DNA of 64,000 nucleotides from Paracoccaceae bacterium (GCA_030750975.1 JASMHC010000014.1:124001-188000), one strand, 5' to 3'; numbered from the stretch's first letter, positions 51,577 through 63,144 are shown. Translations and numbers: made by a program. Notes: generated by a model not told the origin, from the sequence alone.

Positions 51577-51650
51577 TTTCATCTTTTCAACAAATACTTT
51601 GGGGGTGAACCCAGCCGCGACCCGCGGCTGGGGAGGGGGTGAAACCCCCT
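51577..51650 (-). repeat. 3'-UTR repeat element, copy D (after the SIMPL gene)
   Basis: Gene-sense order on the minus strand: AGGGGGT/ACCCCCT hairpin (51634-51650), a perfect 10-bp hairpin CCCAGCCGCG with its complement (51610-51632), then CCCCCAAAGTATTTGTTGA and AAAGATGAAA. It starts about 30 bp after the SIMPL stop. Confidence 0.75.
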
Positions 51651-51679
51651 TTCCCGGTCCGGGCCAACGGCCCGGAGCC

Positions 51680-52354
51680 TCAGTCAAACGCGATTTCCAA
51701 AGTGACGGATTGCGACAGGCTGGTTTCTCCTGCCGCTACTTCCAAAACATCGACGCTGCGCGCCTCGGCCATCGCCATCAGCGGCACCGGTCCGCCATAG
51801 CCTGCGCCGTTTTCACTGATCGACAGAATATCGCCCAGTTGCACACCGGCCGCGGCGGCATAATCCTTCGCCTTGCCCAGCGCATCCTTCACAGCCGCCT
51901 GCCGCGCCTCGGACCGCAACGCGCCGTCATCCTGCAAGCCAAGGGTAAATCCGCTGAACCGGTTTCCGCCGACCTCGGTCACAACGGAAAGCACTTCGCC
52001 GATGCGGTCCAGATCGCGCAGGATCACGGTCATGCTGATCGACGCGGTAAAGCCCGTGATCCGTGATCTGTTGCCCGAATAATCCCAATCCGGGTTCAGC
52101 GACACGCGGCCGGTCTGGATATCCTTGTCTTCCAGCCCTTCCGCCCGCAACGAGGCCAGCATCGCATTCGCGTCGCCCACTGCCGCATTCATCGCGTCTT
52201 TCGCATCGCGCTCGCTCCGGCTTACACCCAGCGACATCCGGGCCATGTCCGGCACCGCCGACACATTTCCCTGACCGGTGACGGTCAGCGTCCCCGCGCC
52301 TGCCAGTCCCGTGCTGGAGAACAGAAACAGAAGAACAACAAAAATCCGGCGCAT
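51680..52354 (-). CDS. SIMPL (DUF541) domain exported protein
   Basis: A 224-residue protein with a signal peptide (about 1-20, RIFVVLLFLFSSTGLAGA) and a SIMPL domain starting LTVTGQGNVSAVPDMARMSLGV. Periplasmic or surface location is expected; members have been linked to oxidative stress and protein interactions, with no enzyme activity that I can assign. The start at 52354 has AGGAGA six bases upstream; a frame extension to 52384 is disfavoured. It is followed by repeat copy D. Confidence 0.87.
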   Translation of the reverse strand: MRRIFVVLLFLFSSTGLAGAGTLTVTGQGNVSAVPDMARMSLGVSRSERDAKDAMNAAVGDANAMLASLRAEGLEDKDIQTGRVSLNPDWDYSGNRSRITGFTASISMTVILRDLDRIGEVLSVVTEVGGNRFSGFTLGLQDDGALRSEARQAAVKDALGKAKDYAAAAGVQLGDILSISENGAGYGGPVPLMAMAEARSVDVLEVAAGETSLSQSVTLEIAFD

Positions 52355-52515
52355 GATCGGTCTCCTACAAAGATTTCTGCGCAAGTTTCCGCGACATTTC
52401 AGACCATTGCAAGAATGCGCACCGCGGCCCCTTTGCCTAAGCAGTTTCCTGCTGTAAAACCCGCTACGTCCGGGCAGGACAGGCTCCGGCGTGTTGCCGG
52501 TTCAGGATACAGGTC

Positions 52516-55356
<2,841 letters not shown>

Positions 55357-55427
55357 TTTGCGCATTCAAACCGCCTTGTTCGCGCAGATCAGTTGATGAA
55401 GGCGCAATCCGCGCCTAATCTGCGCAT

Positions 55428-55883
55428 ATGCTTGATGATACCGACAAACGCCTGTTGGCCGCGCTGCAAAAGAACGGCCATCTGACATCGCACGAGCTGG
55501 GCGAAGTTCTTAACCTGTCGCCCAGCCAGGCCGGCCGGCGGCGGCAGAGGCTTGAGACCGAGGGCTATATCACCCATTTCACCGCCCGTCTTGACCCTGA
55601 AAAGATCGACCTGCATGTACAGGCCTTCGTGCAAATCCAAATGGTCACACATGCGCAGGATCAGGTGCGCAGCCTGACCACCCTGCTGCAAACCCGCCCC
55701 GAGGTGGTCAGCGTGTGGACGATGACCGGCGAAGCGGATTACCTGTTGCGGGTGTATTGTGCCGACCTGAAAGCGCTGAACCGTCTGATCCACGAGGTCC
55801 TGCTGTCGCATCCGGTTGTCGCGCGGGTGCAAAGCCAGATCGTGATGGACCAGATCAAACAGGACGCGCCACTGCCGCTTTGA
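55428..55883 (+). CDS. Lrp/AsnC-family transcriptional regulator
   Basis: A 151-residue regulator with an N-terminal winged helix-turn-helix (LDDTDKRLLAALQKNGHLTSHELGEVLNLSPSQAGRRRQRLE, about 2-45) and a C-terminal RAM effector domain (about 65-140, with VSVWTMTGEADYLLRVYCADLKAL). It probably senses an amino acid. The neighbour on the same strand is a Kef-type antiporter 110 bp away; a regulatory link is possible but not shown. Confidence 0.93.
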   Translation: MLDDTDKRLLAALQKNGHLTSHELGEVLNLSPSQAGRRRQRLETEGYITHFTARLDPEKIDLHVQAFVQIQMVTHAQDQVRSLTTLLQTRPEVVSVWTMTGEADYLLRVYCADLKALNRLIHEVLLSHPVVARVQSQIVMDQIKQDAPLPL

Positions 55884-55993
55884 GCCGCGGATAACGAAAC
55901 CCTTGGCGTATTTCGTATTTTCCGCGCCTAACGCCCTTGTCCAAAGCCCGTCCGCACCCCATCATATCCCAAGCGCAAACAGGACCGGACATC

Positions 55994-57865
55994 ATGGAAG
56001 CATTCCTTTACCAGGCTACGATATTTCTGGGCGCGGCCGTCATCGCCGTACCCATCGCCGCACGGCTTGGTTTGGGATCGGTGCTGGGCTATCTGGCGGC
56101 GGGGATCATCATTGGGCCGGTTCTCGGGCTGGTCGGGGCGGAAATCATCGACCTTCAGCACTTTGCCGAATTCGGCGTGGTGATGATGCTGTTTCTGATC
56201 GGTCTCGAACTGGACCCCCGGGCGCTTTGGGCGATGCGTCACAGCCTGATCGGGCTGGGCGGGTTGCAGATTCTTCTGACCGCTGCCGCTGTCACGCTTG
56301 TGGCCAGAAACCTCGGGCTGGAATGGGAAACCTCGGTCGCGGTTGGTTTTATTCTGGCGCTGTCGTCAACCGCTATCGTGCTGCAAACCATGAGCGAAAA
56401 GGGCCTGATGCAGACCCAGGGCGGGCGCAGTACCTTTTCGGTTCTGTTGACGCAAGACATCGCGGTGATCCCGATCCTTGCCTTTATGCCCCTTCTGGCA
56501 ATCGCCGCGTTTTCGCCGCAAGCCACCGCCGGGTCGGGGCATGAGGACGGCTATGGCTCGCTCAGCCTGGTTGAGGGGCTGCCGGGCTGGGGGGTGACGC
56601 TGGTCACGCTTGGCGCGGTGGCCGCAGTTATCCTGGCCGGGGTTTACCTGATCGGGCCGGTCTTTCGCTTCATCCATGCCAGCCGCCTGCGCGAGATGTA
56701 TACCGCGCTGGCGCTCGGGATCGTCGTTGGCATCGCCTTTTTGATGAACCTTGTCGGCCTGTCGCCGGCGCTTGGCACGTTTCTTGCGGGCGTGGTTCTG
56801 GCCAATAGCGAATTCCGGCACGAGCTGGAAAGTGACCTTGAGCCGTTCAAGGGCCTGCTGTTGGGCCTGTTCTTCATCACCGTCGGCGCGGGCATCAACT
56901 TTACCGCGTTTTTCGGCGATCCGTTCACCATCCTCGGCCTTGCGCTGTTGCTGATCGTCATCAAGGGCGTGATCCTGTTCTGCCTGGCCTTTGCCTTCCG
57001 GCTGCACGGGCGCGACAAATGGCTGTTCACGCTGGGGTTGGCTCAGGCCGGTGAATTCGGCTTTGTGCTGATTTCGTTTTCCTTGCAACAAAGCGTGCTG
57101 AGCAACGAAATTGGCGAAACCCTGCTTTTGGTGATCACCACAACTATGCTGATCACACCGCTTCTGTTCATCCTGCTTGACTGGATCAGCAGACGGTCCG
57201 CCGAGCGCGGCGAAACGCAGGACGCCGATGAGATTGATCATCAGGGTCCGGTGATCATCGCGGGCATTGGCCGTTTCGGGCAAATCGTCAACCGTCTGGC
57301 CCAGTCGGCCGGAGTGCAGACGGTGGTTCTGGACCATGACATCAAAACCATCGAGCTGATGCGCAAATTCGGCTTCAAGGGCTTCTTCGGAGACCCCACC
57401 CGACACGAGCTTCTGCACGCCGCCGGTCTGCACGAAGCGCGGGTGCTGGTGGTGGCGCTGGATGACCGCAATGCGACGACTCAGCTGGTCAAATACGCGC
57501 GGCAAGAGCGGCCCGATCTGCATATCATCGCCCGCGCCCGTGACCGGACCCATGTGTTTGAGCTTTATCAGGCTGGCGGCAATGACATCATCCGCGAAAT
57601 GTTCGACAGCTCATTGCGGGCTGGGCGCTATGTGCTGGAAAACACCGGAATGAACGAATTCGAGGCAGCCAAGGCCGAAAAGATCTTCTTTGATCACGAC
57701 CGGGCGATGGTGCGCGAACTGGCCTCGGTCTGGAAACCGGGTGTGCCTGCCGCCGACAATCCGGAATATATCGACCTCGCCCGCCAGCTTGAACGCGCCA
57801 TGGAAACCGCGCTGATGGAGCTGACCGAGGAAATCGAGCTGGAAAGCGAAAACCGCCCCGATTGA
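55994..57865 (+). CDS. Kef-type K+/H+ antiporter (CPA2 with TrkA-N domain)
   Basis: A 623-residue inner-membrane cation:proton antiporter. About 12 helices (residues 5-390) carry the CPA2 features LGLGSVLGYLAAGIIIGPVLG and LIGLELDPRALW; LAQAGEFGFVLISF is the conserved late helix. A cytosolic TrkA-N/RCK domain starts at about 417 with VIIAGIGRFGQIVNRLA and an acidic mononucleotide-binding turn VVLDHD. The start at 55994 fits the family N-terminus MEAFLYQATIFLG; an open extension upstream to 55937 lacks support. Glutathione gating as in KefB/KefC cannot be inferred. Confidence 0.92.
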   Translation: MEAFLYQATIFLGAAVIAVPIAARLGLGSVLGYLAAGIIIGPVLGLVGAEIIDLQHFAEFGVVMMLFLIGLELDPRALWAMRHSLIGLGGLQILLTAAAVTLVARNLGLEWETSVAVGFILALSSTAIVLQTMSEKGLMQTQGGRSTFSVLLTQDIAVIPILAFMPLLAIAAFSPQATAGSGHEDGYGSLSLVEGLPGWGVTLVTLGAVAAVILAGVYLIGPVFRFIHASRLREMYTALALGIVVGIAFLMNLVGLSPALGTFLAGVVLANSEFRHELESDLEPFKGLLLGLFFITVGAGINFTAFFGDPFTILGLALLLIVIKGVILFCLAFAFRLHGRDKWLFTLGLAQAGEFGFVLISFSLQQSVLSNEIGETLLLVITTTMLITPLLFILLDWISRRSAERGETQDADEIDHQGPVIIAGIGRFGQIVNRLAQSAGVQTVVLDHDIKTIELMRKFGFKGFFGDPTRHELLHAAGLHEARVLVVALDDRNATTQLVKYARQERPDLHIIARARDRTHVFELYQAGGNDIIREMFDSSLRAGRYVLENTGMNEFEAAKAEKIFFDHDRAMVRELASVWKPGVPAADNPEYIDLARQLERAMETALMELTEEIELESENRPD

Positions 57866-57924
57866 TGCGCATCGAACCTGGCCTGTGTTAAAAGCCGGGT
57901 TCGAAACACTTCCGGGGCGGTTTT
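57849..57924. terminator. Compound two-way terminator between antiporter and carD
   Basis: An outer perfect 12-bp stem AAAACCGCCCCG (57849-57860) with its complement (57913-57924) encloses an inner 10-bp stem (57873-57882 with 57894-57903, one G-U pair). The outer arm ends in TTTT on both strands, so it can serve both converging genes. Its left arm overlaps the antiporter stop region. Confidence 0.65.
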
Positions 57925-57949
57925 ACAATTTCAGTGATGGCTGCCGCGA

Positions 57950-58459
57950 TCAGGCGGCGCGTGACATCAGCACTTCGTCAACCTTTTGCGCGGCCGCGGC
58001 TTCATCGCCGCCGCCAACAGCCGCAACTTCGCGGGTCAGACGCTCAAGCGCGGCCTCGTAAAGCTGCCGTTCGGAATAGCTTTGTTCGCGCTGGTCGTCG
58101 GCGCGGTGCAGATCGCGGACCACCTCGGCAATGGCGATCAGATCGCCCGAGTTGATCTTCTGTTCATATTCCTGCGCGCGGCGCGACCACATGGCGCGTT
58201 TCACCTTGGCCTTGCCCTTCAACGTGGTCAAAGCCCGGTCCACCACATCAGGGCTGGACAGCGAACGCATGCCGATTTCGACCGCTTTGTTGGTCGGAAC
58301 GCGCAAGGTCATTTTGTCTTTCTCGAACGAGATGACAAACAGTTCCAACGAGATACCGGCGATTTCCTGCTCTTCAATCGAGATGATCTTGCCAACGCCA
58401 TGCGCCGGGTAAACCACGAATTCGTTGGGCCGGAAATCGGGTTTCTTTGCTTTACTCAT
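57950..58459 (-). CDS. carD: CarD-family transcriptional regulator
   Basis: A 169-residue CarD/CdnL-type protein that binds RNA polymerase and stabilises open promoter complexes. The N-terminal RNAP-interaction domain starts FRPNEFVVYPAHGVGKI; the C-terminal helical DNA-binding part has RALTTLKGKAKVKRAMWSRRAQEYEQKI. The start at 58459 has GGGAAGA upstream; the frame runs on to 58531 through the terminator in its leader and is not used. Conserved neighbour of fdxA in Rhodobacteraceae, as I recall. Confidence 0.94.
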   Translation of the reverse strand: MSKAKKPDFRPNEFVVYPAHGVGKIISIEEQEIAGISLELFVISFEKDKMTLRVPTNKAVEIGMRSLSSPDVVDRALTTLKGKAKVKRAMWSRRAQEYEQKINSGDLIAIAEVVRDLHRADDQREQSYSERQLYEAALERLTREVAAVGGGDEAAAAQKVDEVLMSRAA

Positions 58460-58507
58460 ATAGTCTTCCCCATATTGCCCGTCTTTCAGGGCAGCAATTA
58501 AGACGTC

Positions 58508-58548
58508 AAAAAAACCAACCCCCGGGAACAAGGCCCCGGGCAGGCGGT
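58508..58548 (-). terminator. Terminator-like hairpin between fdxA and carD
   Basis: On the minus strand CCCGGG (58535-58540) pairs with CCCGGG (58521-58526) around GCCTTGTT; weaker outer pairing AACC/GGTT extends it. Seven T residues follow at 58508-58514. It lies about 150 bp after fdxA and only about 50 bp before carD. Confidence 0.7.
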
Positions 58549-58695
58549 TTTATGAAAGGTCAGTGTTTGTAACTCAAATATATCACAAAAACGGCATTGG
58601 TGAAAGATGCCCTGTTTTTGGGCAAAACTTTAGTTTTCACGGGTTTTCAAGCGCTTACCCGAATTTTCGCAGCTTACGTAAAGGAAAGCGTCGAA

Positions 58696-59034
58696 TCAGC
58701 TTCCCTCGCCCGGCGCTTCCGAGAAGTATTTTTCAAGCTTGCCGGTTTCACCGTCTTTTTCGGCCGCATCGGGTAGCGGATCCTTGCGTTCAAGGATCAC
58801 CGGCCATAGTTCTGAATACTTGCGGTTAAAATCAACCCAAATGTCCATACCCGGTTCCGTATCGGGCCGGATCGCATCCGCGGGGCATTCCGGTTCGCAG
58901 ACACCGCAATCGATGCATTCATCCGGATGGATGACCAGCATGTTTTCGCCTTCGTAGAAACAGTCTACGGGGCAGACTTCCACACAGTCGGTGTATTTGC
59001 AGGCGATGCAGTTATCCAGCACGACATAGGTCAT
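58696..59034 (-). CDS. fdxA: Seven-iron ferredoxin FdxA
   Basis: A 112-residue ferredoxin with one 3Fe-4S and one 4Fe-4S cluster. The N-terminal cluster ligands are in [18 protein letters not shown] and the second set in [12 protein letters not shown], the pattern of the Azotobacter-type FdI family. The C-terminal extension ends with a Gly/Glu tail. It acts as a cytoplasmic electron carrier; redox partners are not indicated. Confidence 0.96.
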   Translation of the reverse strand: MTYVVLDNCIACKYTDCVEVCPVDCFYEGENMLVIHPDECIDCGVCEPECPADAIRPDTEPGMDIWVDFNRKYSELWPVILERKDPLPDAAEKDGETGKLEKYFSEAPGEGS

Positions 59035-59065
59035 TTCACACCTCTTGAACGGCTTGTCCGCCAGC

Positions 59066-59183
59066 TAAAGCGTTTCGCCCTTTATTTGAGACACTGGCAC
59101 CAAGGTGAAATGCGCGAAACTTATTGATATTGTGCGCGTTTCAAGAGCAACTTCGCGTCTCAGGTTAATCTCGAAACGCTTTA
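59066..59183. repeat. MITE-like palindromic element upstream of fdxA
   Basis: A 118-bp segment with 27-bp imperfect terminal inverted repeats (59066-59092 and 59157-59183). The outer 12 bases are perfect (TAAAGCGTTTCG and CGAAACGCTTTA) and the inner ends share TGAGAC/GTCTCA. A second, inner inverted pair (GAAATGCGC near 59108 and GCGCGTTTC near 59134) is nested inside. No coding capacity. A related half-site CGAAACGCTTTAG occurs at 6824-6836 upstream of bamD. Confidence 0.6.
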
Positions 59184-59198
59184 ATCCAAGCCGCTGCA

Positions 59199-59585
59199 TC
59201 AATCAAGCGTGTCACGTTGCATCAGGTCAAACTTTCGCCGATCCCGCTTGGTTGGACGCCCCTTTTCCGGCTGCATCGCCGCCCGAGGACTTTCTTCCCG
59301 TTCCGGTGTCAAGTCCTCATATAGCATTTGCGCTTCGGGTGCCGGACCGCGCCGCGTGCCGATGGCGGTGATGCGGATCACGCGAATCTGTTTGGCCTGG
59401 GGAAAGGTCAGAACGTCCCCTGGTCCGACAGAATACGAGGCTTTGCCAATCCGGTTTCCATTGACCCGGCAATGACCGCCTGTAACCAGCTTGGCCGAAA
59501 GACCACGGGTCTTGAAGAACCGCGCCTGCCAAAGCCATTTGTCGATACGCATGGTGGGGCGCGGATATCCAGTTTCCGAATTCAT
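59199..59585 (-). CDS. S4-domain RNA-binding protein, Hsp15-like
   Basis: A 128-residue protein with an S4 domain (about 12-60: RIDKWLWQARFFKTRGLSAKLVTGGHCRVNG) and a basic C-terminal tail (GRPTKRDRRKFD), like Hsp15 (HslR), which rescues stalled 50S subunits with peptidyl-tRNA. The start at 59585 overlaps the PIN gene stop in an ATGA; an internal ATG at 59552 is the alternative native start, which could matter because the upstream PIN gene looks inserted. Confidence 0.88.
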   Translation of the reverse strand: MNSETGYPRPTMRIDKWLWQARFFKTRGLSAKLVTGGHCRVNGNRIGKASYSVGPGDVLTFPQAKQIRVIRITAIGTRRGPAPEAQMLYEDLTPEREESPRAAMQPEKGRPTKRDRRKFDLMQRDTLD

Positions 59586-60037
59586 AGCTTTGTTTGATGG
59601 CGGATGTTTTCGACATTCATACCCAATTCCGAAAGCTTTCCAAACAGGGCGAAATCAACCGTCAATATCTTTGCTCTTTCCGCTCTCATCATCATGATCC
59701 CGGTATCGGTCAGACCAAATCGCAAAAATGCGGATACTGAGACTATTTCTCTACTGGAAACAGGTATTTCCACTGATTTCTCAACAAATTTAACAAACGT
59801 GGACACCAAAGCGGACGTGGCAGAACTGCGTTTTGGAATTCCGAGTAGATTTGATGTTTCCGTCAGAATGTGAGGCGTTGTCAGAAAACCACCGACCCCT
59901 TCAAGTGAACTGACCAGATAATCAAAATCAGTTGGAGCGAAATTTCCGACCGGTTTGCGGTTTCCAATCCAGTCAGGGTGAGAAGCCCCAACCAACATCA
60001 GAACCAGAAGGTTTGTATCAATCAGCGCCCGTGTCAA
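59582..60037 (-). CDS. PIN-domain protein
   Basis: A 151-residue PIN-fold protein. The four conserved acidic positions of PIN nucleases are visible: Asp7 (LIDTN), Glu60 (ILTETSN), Asp111 (GLTDTGIM) and Asp128 (KILTVDFALF). Many PIN proteins are toxin RNases that cleave tRNA or mRNA. It overlaps the upstream 101-residue gene by 4 bp and the downstream S4 gene by 4 bp. GC content is clearly lower than in neighbouring genes (about 45% by eye), which suggests recent acquisition. Toxin activity is inference. Confidence 0.78.
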   Translation of the reverse strand: MTRALIDTNLLVLMLVGASHPDWIGNRKPVGNFAPTDFDYLVSSLEGVGGFLTTPHILTETSNLLGIPKRSSATSALVSTFVKFVEKSVEIPVSSREIVSVSAFLRFGLTDTGIMMMRAERAKILTVDFALFGKLSELGMNVENIRHQTKL

Positions 60038-60339
60038 ACATCTTCCATTTTCAGAAGCATCCCAGTTTCATCGGAAATTCTGAAAACGCGCGCCTCTCTG
60101 ATAGGGGTAATTTCCTGGTCCGCGAGAAAGGCAAGAGCATTTTGGCTGGGTTGCCGAATTTTCATACGCCCTACATCAAACCCGATCGTAACAAGCCAGT
60201 AGCCTTCCGTTTCGTCATAGTCCAATTCTTCAAGAAGAACGTTTTCAACGACTTGATCTGCAAAGAATTCATCAAAAAACGCCTTGGCGCGTGAAATTGC
60301 ATCGCTTGCCGACAAATTTTTTGCGTCTGCAACTGCCAT
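60034..60339 (-). CDS. Hypothetical protein paired with the PIN gene
   Basis: A 101-residue acidic protein, not recognised. It begins with a helical SASDAISRAKAFFDEFF segment, then a probable beta-rich part (ENVLLEELDYDETEGYWLVTIGFD) and a second helix around QNALAFLADQ. No DNA-binding motif of the usual antitoxin types (RHH, AbrB, Phd) is visible. Its stop overlaps the PIN start, and it shares the low GC content. It might be a partner or inhibitor of the PIN protein, by position only. Confidence 0.7.
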   Translation of the reverse strand: MAVADAKNLSASDAISRAKAFFDEFFADQVVENVLLEELDYDETEGYWLVTIGFDVGRMKIRQPSQNALAFLADQEITPIREARVFRISDETGMLLKMEDV

Positions 60340-60378
60340 TTCACACTCCTCGGTCTCGAATAAAGCCGATCTTAATTA

Positions 60379-63144
60379 CTACTTGGTAAATTTAACTCCT
60401 GACAGCGCCGCCGCAAAAGGGTTGTCGGGGTCGATGGCTTTTTCCTTTTTCGGCGGGCGGGCCGAGAAGTTTTTCGCCTTGTTGCCCCCGTCACGACGCG
60501 GGCCTTTGCCCTTGGCTTTGCCACGTGGTTTGTCACCTTGGCCACGGCCCTGCCCGCGAGGCTTGCCGCCCTGACGGTTGGGGGCTTTGCGGCCCCATGT
60601 GAAGGTGAAGAAAATCTCGACCTCCGGCTCGGCGGTTTCGGCTTCCGTCGCGTCTGACGTAACCTCTTCGCTTTGCGCTTCGGGGTTCGGCTTGTCCGCC
60701 GGGGTCTCATCGGTTTTGGCCTCGTCAGCAGCGGCTTCTTCAGCCGCTTCGGCAGGCGCCTCGGCCTTGACCTTCGGGCGTTCCCCACGTTCGGCCTTAT
60801 AGCCCAGACCTTCCATCAGATCGGCAAACTGTTCCAGTGTCATACCGGTGATCGACAGCATGTCGGCCTTGGCCTCGAACCCGCCACGGCTGTCTTCGAC
60901 CCGCAGCATATCGGCCAGACGTTCCAGCATATCAATGCGGATCGCACGTTGCCCCGCTTCGCGATAGCCCGCCATCGCGGCATAGCCCGCCGGATGCCCT
61001 TCACCCTTGGGCACCGTCACCAGACCCGGAGGCGGTGCTTCTGGGAAATCCTCAAGCCCTTGCGCCAGCGACCACAGCAGCAGGCGCAGACGGGTTGGGG
61101 CCGGTTTCAGCAACAAGGGCATGAAAATCGTGAACTGACCGAAACGCACCCCGTGTTTGCGCAACGCGCCACGGGCGTCCTGATCCAGCTCTTTCACCTC
61201 GTTGGCCACATCCGCACGCGGCAGAATGCCCAGCGCCTCGACCATGCGGAAGGCAAAACCACGGGCCAGGCCGGTCAGCTCTTCGTCTTTCGAAAGCGCC
61301 AGTATCGGCTCGAACAGGGCGGCCACTTTGCGGTCCATGAAATGCTGCAAGCGGCGCTCGACCTTTTGGGCCACATCCGCGCCCGCTTCGTCATCGACGA
61401 AAACCTCGATCCGGGGTTTGAGAACCTCGTCACTTTTGACCAGCTTGCCGACCGCTTGGGTGCCCCACATCAGCCCGCCCTGATCGGTAAAGTCGATCTC
61501 GGTATCCGGCGCGTTATAGAACCGGTCCGCCCGCAGGTGGAAATGCGGCGCCAATGCCTGAAGGCTGGCCTGTTTCAGTGTCTTGGCTTCCTGACCCGAT
61601 GCGTCTTTATCCTGACGGAACCGGAACCCTTCGAGACGACCGACGAATTCCCCTTCGACGGTCACTTCTCCGTTCTCATTAACTTCGGCCAAAAGGGCCT
61701 CCTTCTGCTTCAACCGCCGCAACAGAACGCTGGTGCGCCGGTCAACAAATCTTTGGGTCAGCCGCTCGTGCAGCGCATCTGACAGGCGGTCTTCTACTAC
61801 GCGGGTTTCATTCCGCCAATGGCTTTCGTCATCCAGCCAGCCCTTTCGCTGCGCGACATATGTCCACGTCCGAATATAGGCCAGCCGTTTTGACAGCGTG
61901 TCGATATCCCCGTGGGTTTTGTCAATCCGCTTGACCTGACGGGCGAACCAATCATCAGGCACTGTGCCACCTTGGTGCAGGTAATTGAATAACGTGCCCA
62001 AAAGACCGGCATGTTCGGCTTGGCTGATGCCACGGAAATCGGGGATGCGGCAGACATCCCACAGCAGCTTGACCGAGGCCCCGTCACTGGCGCGGGCCAA
62101 TATCTCGGCGTCCTGGGACAAGGCCTTCAGGGCGGTCAGATCATCAGCCTCGCGGGCTTTGGTCAGCAACTCGTCATCGGGCGATTGTTCGAGCGTGTGG
62201 ATCAGCCGGTCTATGCTGCCGAATTGCAGCGCCGAATTGCGCCATTGCAGTTTTTTGATCGGGGTGAAGCGGTGCGACATGATGGCGTCGGCCACCTCAT
62301 CGGGCAAAGGGGGGGCCTCACCGGTCACGCCAAACGTGCCGTGGCTCATCCCCCGCCCTGCACGGCCTGCGATCTGGGCAAGCTCATTGGGGGCCAAGGG
62401 CCGCATCCGCCGCCCGTCGAATTTCGTCAGCGAGGAAAAGGCCACATGGTTGATATCAAGGTTCAGCCCCATACCGATGGCATCGGTGGCCACCAGATAA
62501 TCCACATCGCCGTTCTGATACAGCTCGACCTGCGCATTTCGGGTGCGTGGAGACAAAGCCCCCATCACCACCGCCGCCCCGCCCTTCTGGCGGCGCAGAA
62601 GCTCGGCGATGGCATAGACGTTATCGACCGAGAACCCGACAATCGCGGATCGGGGTTGCATCCGGCTGATCTTTTTCGCCCCGCCATAGGACAGCTCGGA
62701 CATGCGGTCGCGGCGGATATATTCAACGCCGGGCACCAAGGCCGAAATGGCACCTCGCATCGTGTCAGAGCCAAGGAACAGCGTTTCATGCGTTCCCCGT
62801 GCCCGCAGTAACCGGTCGGTGAACACATGGCCGCGTTCGGGATCGGCGCAAAGCTGGATTTCGTCGATGGCCAGAAAATCGGTGCCCATGCCTTCGGGCA
62901 TCGCCTCAACCGTGCAGACCCAATACTGGGTGCGCGGCGGCACGATCCGTTCTTCGCCCGTCACAAGCGCCACGACCGAGGGGCCACGGGCAGCAACGAT
63001 GCGGTCATAAACCTCGCGCGCAAGTAGGCGCAGCGGCAAGCCGATGATGCCCGAGCGATAGCCCAGCATCCGCTCGATCGCGTAATGGGTTTTGCCGGTA
63101 TTGGTGGGGCCGAGAACTGCCTTGATTTGTGATCTGCCGCTCAT
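60379..63144 (-). CDS. SUV3-like DEAD/H-type RNA helicase
   Basis: A 921-residue superfamily 2 helicase close to mitochondrial SUV3. Walker A GPTNTGKT at residues 12-19, Walker B DEIQ at 94-97 (AIDEIQLCADPERGHVFTDRLL), then a C-terminal RecA domain with VATDAIGMGLNLDINHV and AQIAGRAGRG (motif VI). The last 170 residues are an Ala/Glu-rich stretch followed by a Lys/Arg/Gly-rich tail, probably for RNA binding. It likely acts in RNA decay or processing. It heads a minus-strand series with the PIN pair and the Hsp15-like gene. Confidence 0.92.
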   Translation of the reverse strand: MSGRSQIKAVLGPTNTGKTHYAIERMLGYRSGIIGLPLRLLAREVYDRIVAARGPSVVALVTGEERIVPPRTQYWVCTVEAMPEGMGTDFLAIDEIQLCADPERGHVFTDRLLRARGTHETLFLGSDTMRGAISALVPGVEYIRRDRMSELSYGGAKKISRMQPRSAIVGFSVDNVYAIAELLRRQKGGAAVVMGALSPRTRNAQVELYQNGDVDYLVATDAIGMGLNLDINHVAFSSLTKFDGRRMRPLAPNELAQIAGRAGRGMSHGTFGVTGEAPPLPDEVADAIMSHRFTPIKKLQWRNSALQFGSIDRLIHTLEQSPDDELLTKAREADDLTALKALSQDAEILARASDGASVKLLWDVCRIPDFRGISQAEHAGLLGTLFNYLHQGGTVPDDWFARQVKRIDKTHGDIDTLSKRLAYIRTWTYVAQRKGWLDDESHWRNETRVVEDRLSDALHERLTQRFVDRRTSVLLRRLKQKEALLAEVNENGEVTVEGEFVGRLEGFRFRQDKDASGQEAKTLKQASLQALAPHFHLRADRFYNAPDTEIDFTDQGGLMWGTQAVGKLVKSDEVLKPRIEVFVDDEAGADVAQKVERRLQHFMDRKVAALFEPILALSKDEELTGLARGFAFRMVEALGILPRADVANEVKELDQDARGALRKHGVRFGQFTIFMPLLLKPAPTRLRLLLWSLAQGLEDFPEAPPPGLVTVPKGEGHPAGYAAMAGYREAGQRAIRIDMLERLADMLRVEDSRGGFEAKADMLSITGMTLEQFADLMEGLGYKAERGERPKVKAEAPAEAAEEAAADEAKTDETPADKPNPEAQSEEVTSDATEAETAEPEVEIFFTFTWGRKAPNRQGGKPRGQGRGQGDKPRGKAKGKGPRRDGGNKAKNFSARPPKKEKAIDPDNPFAAALSGVKFTK

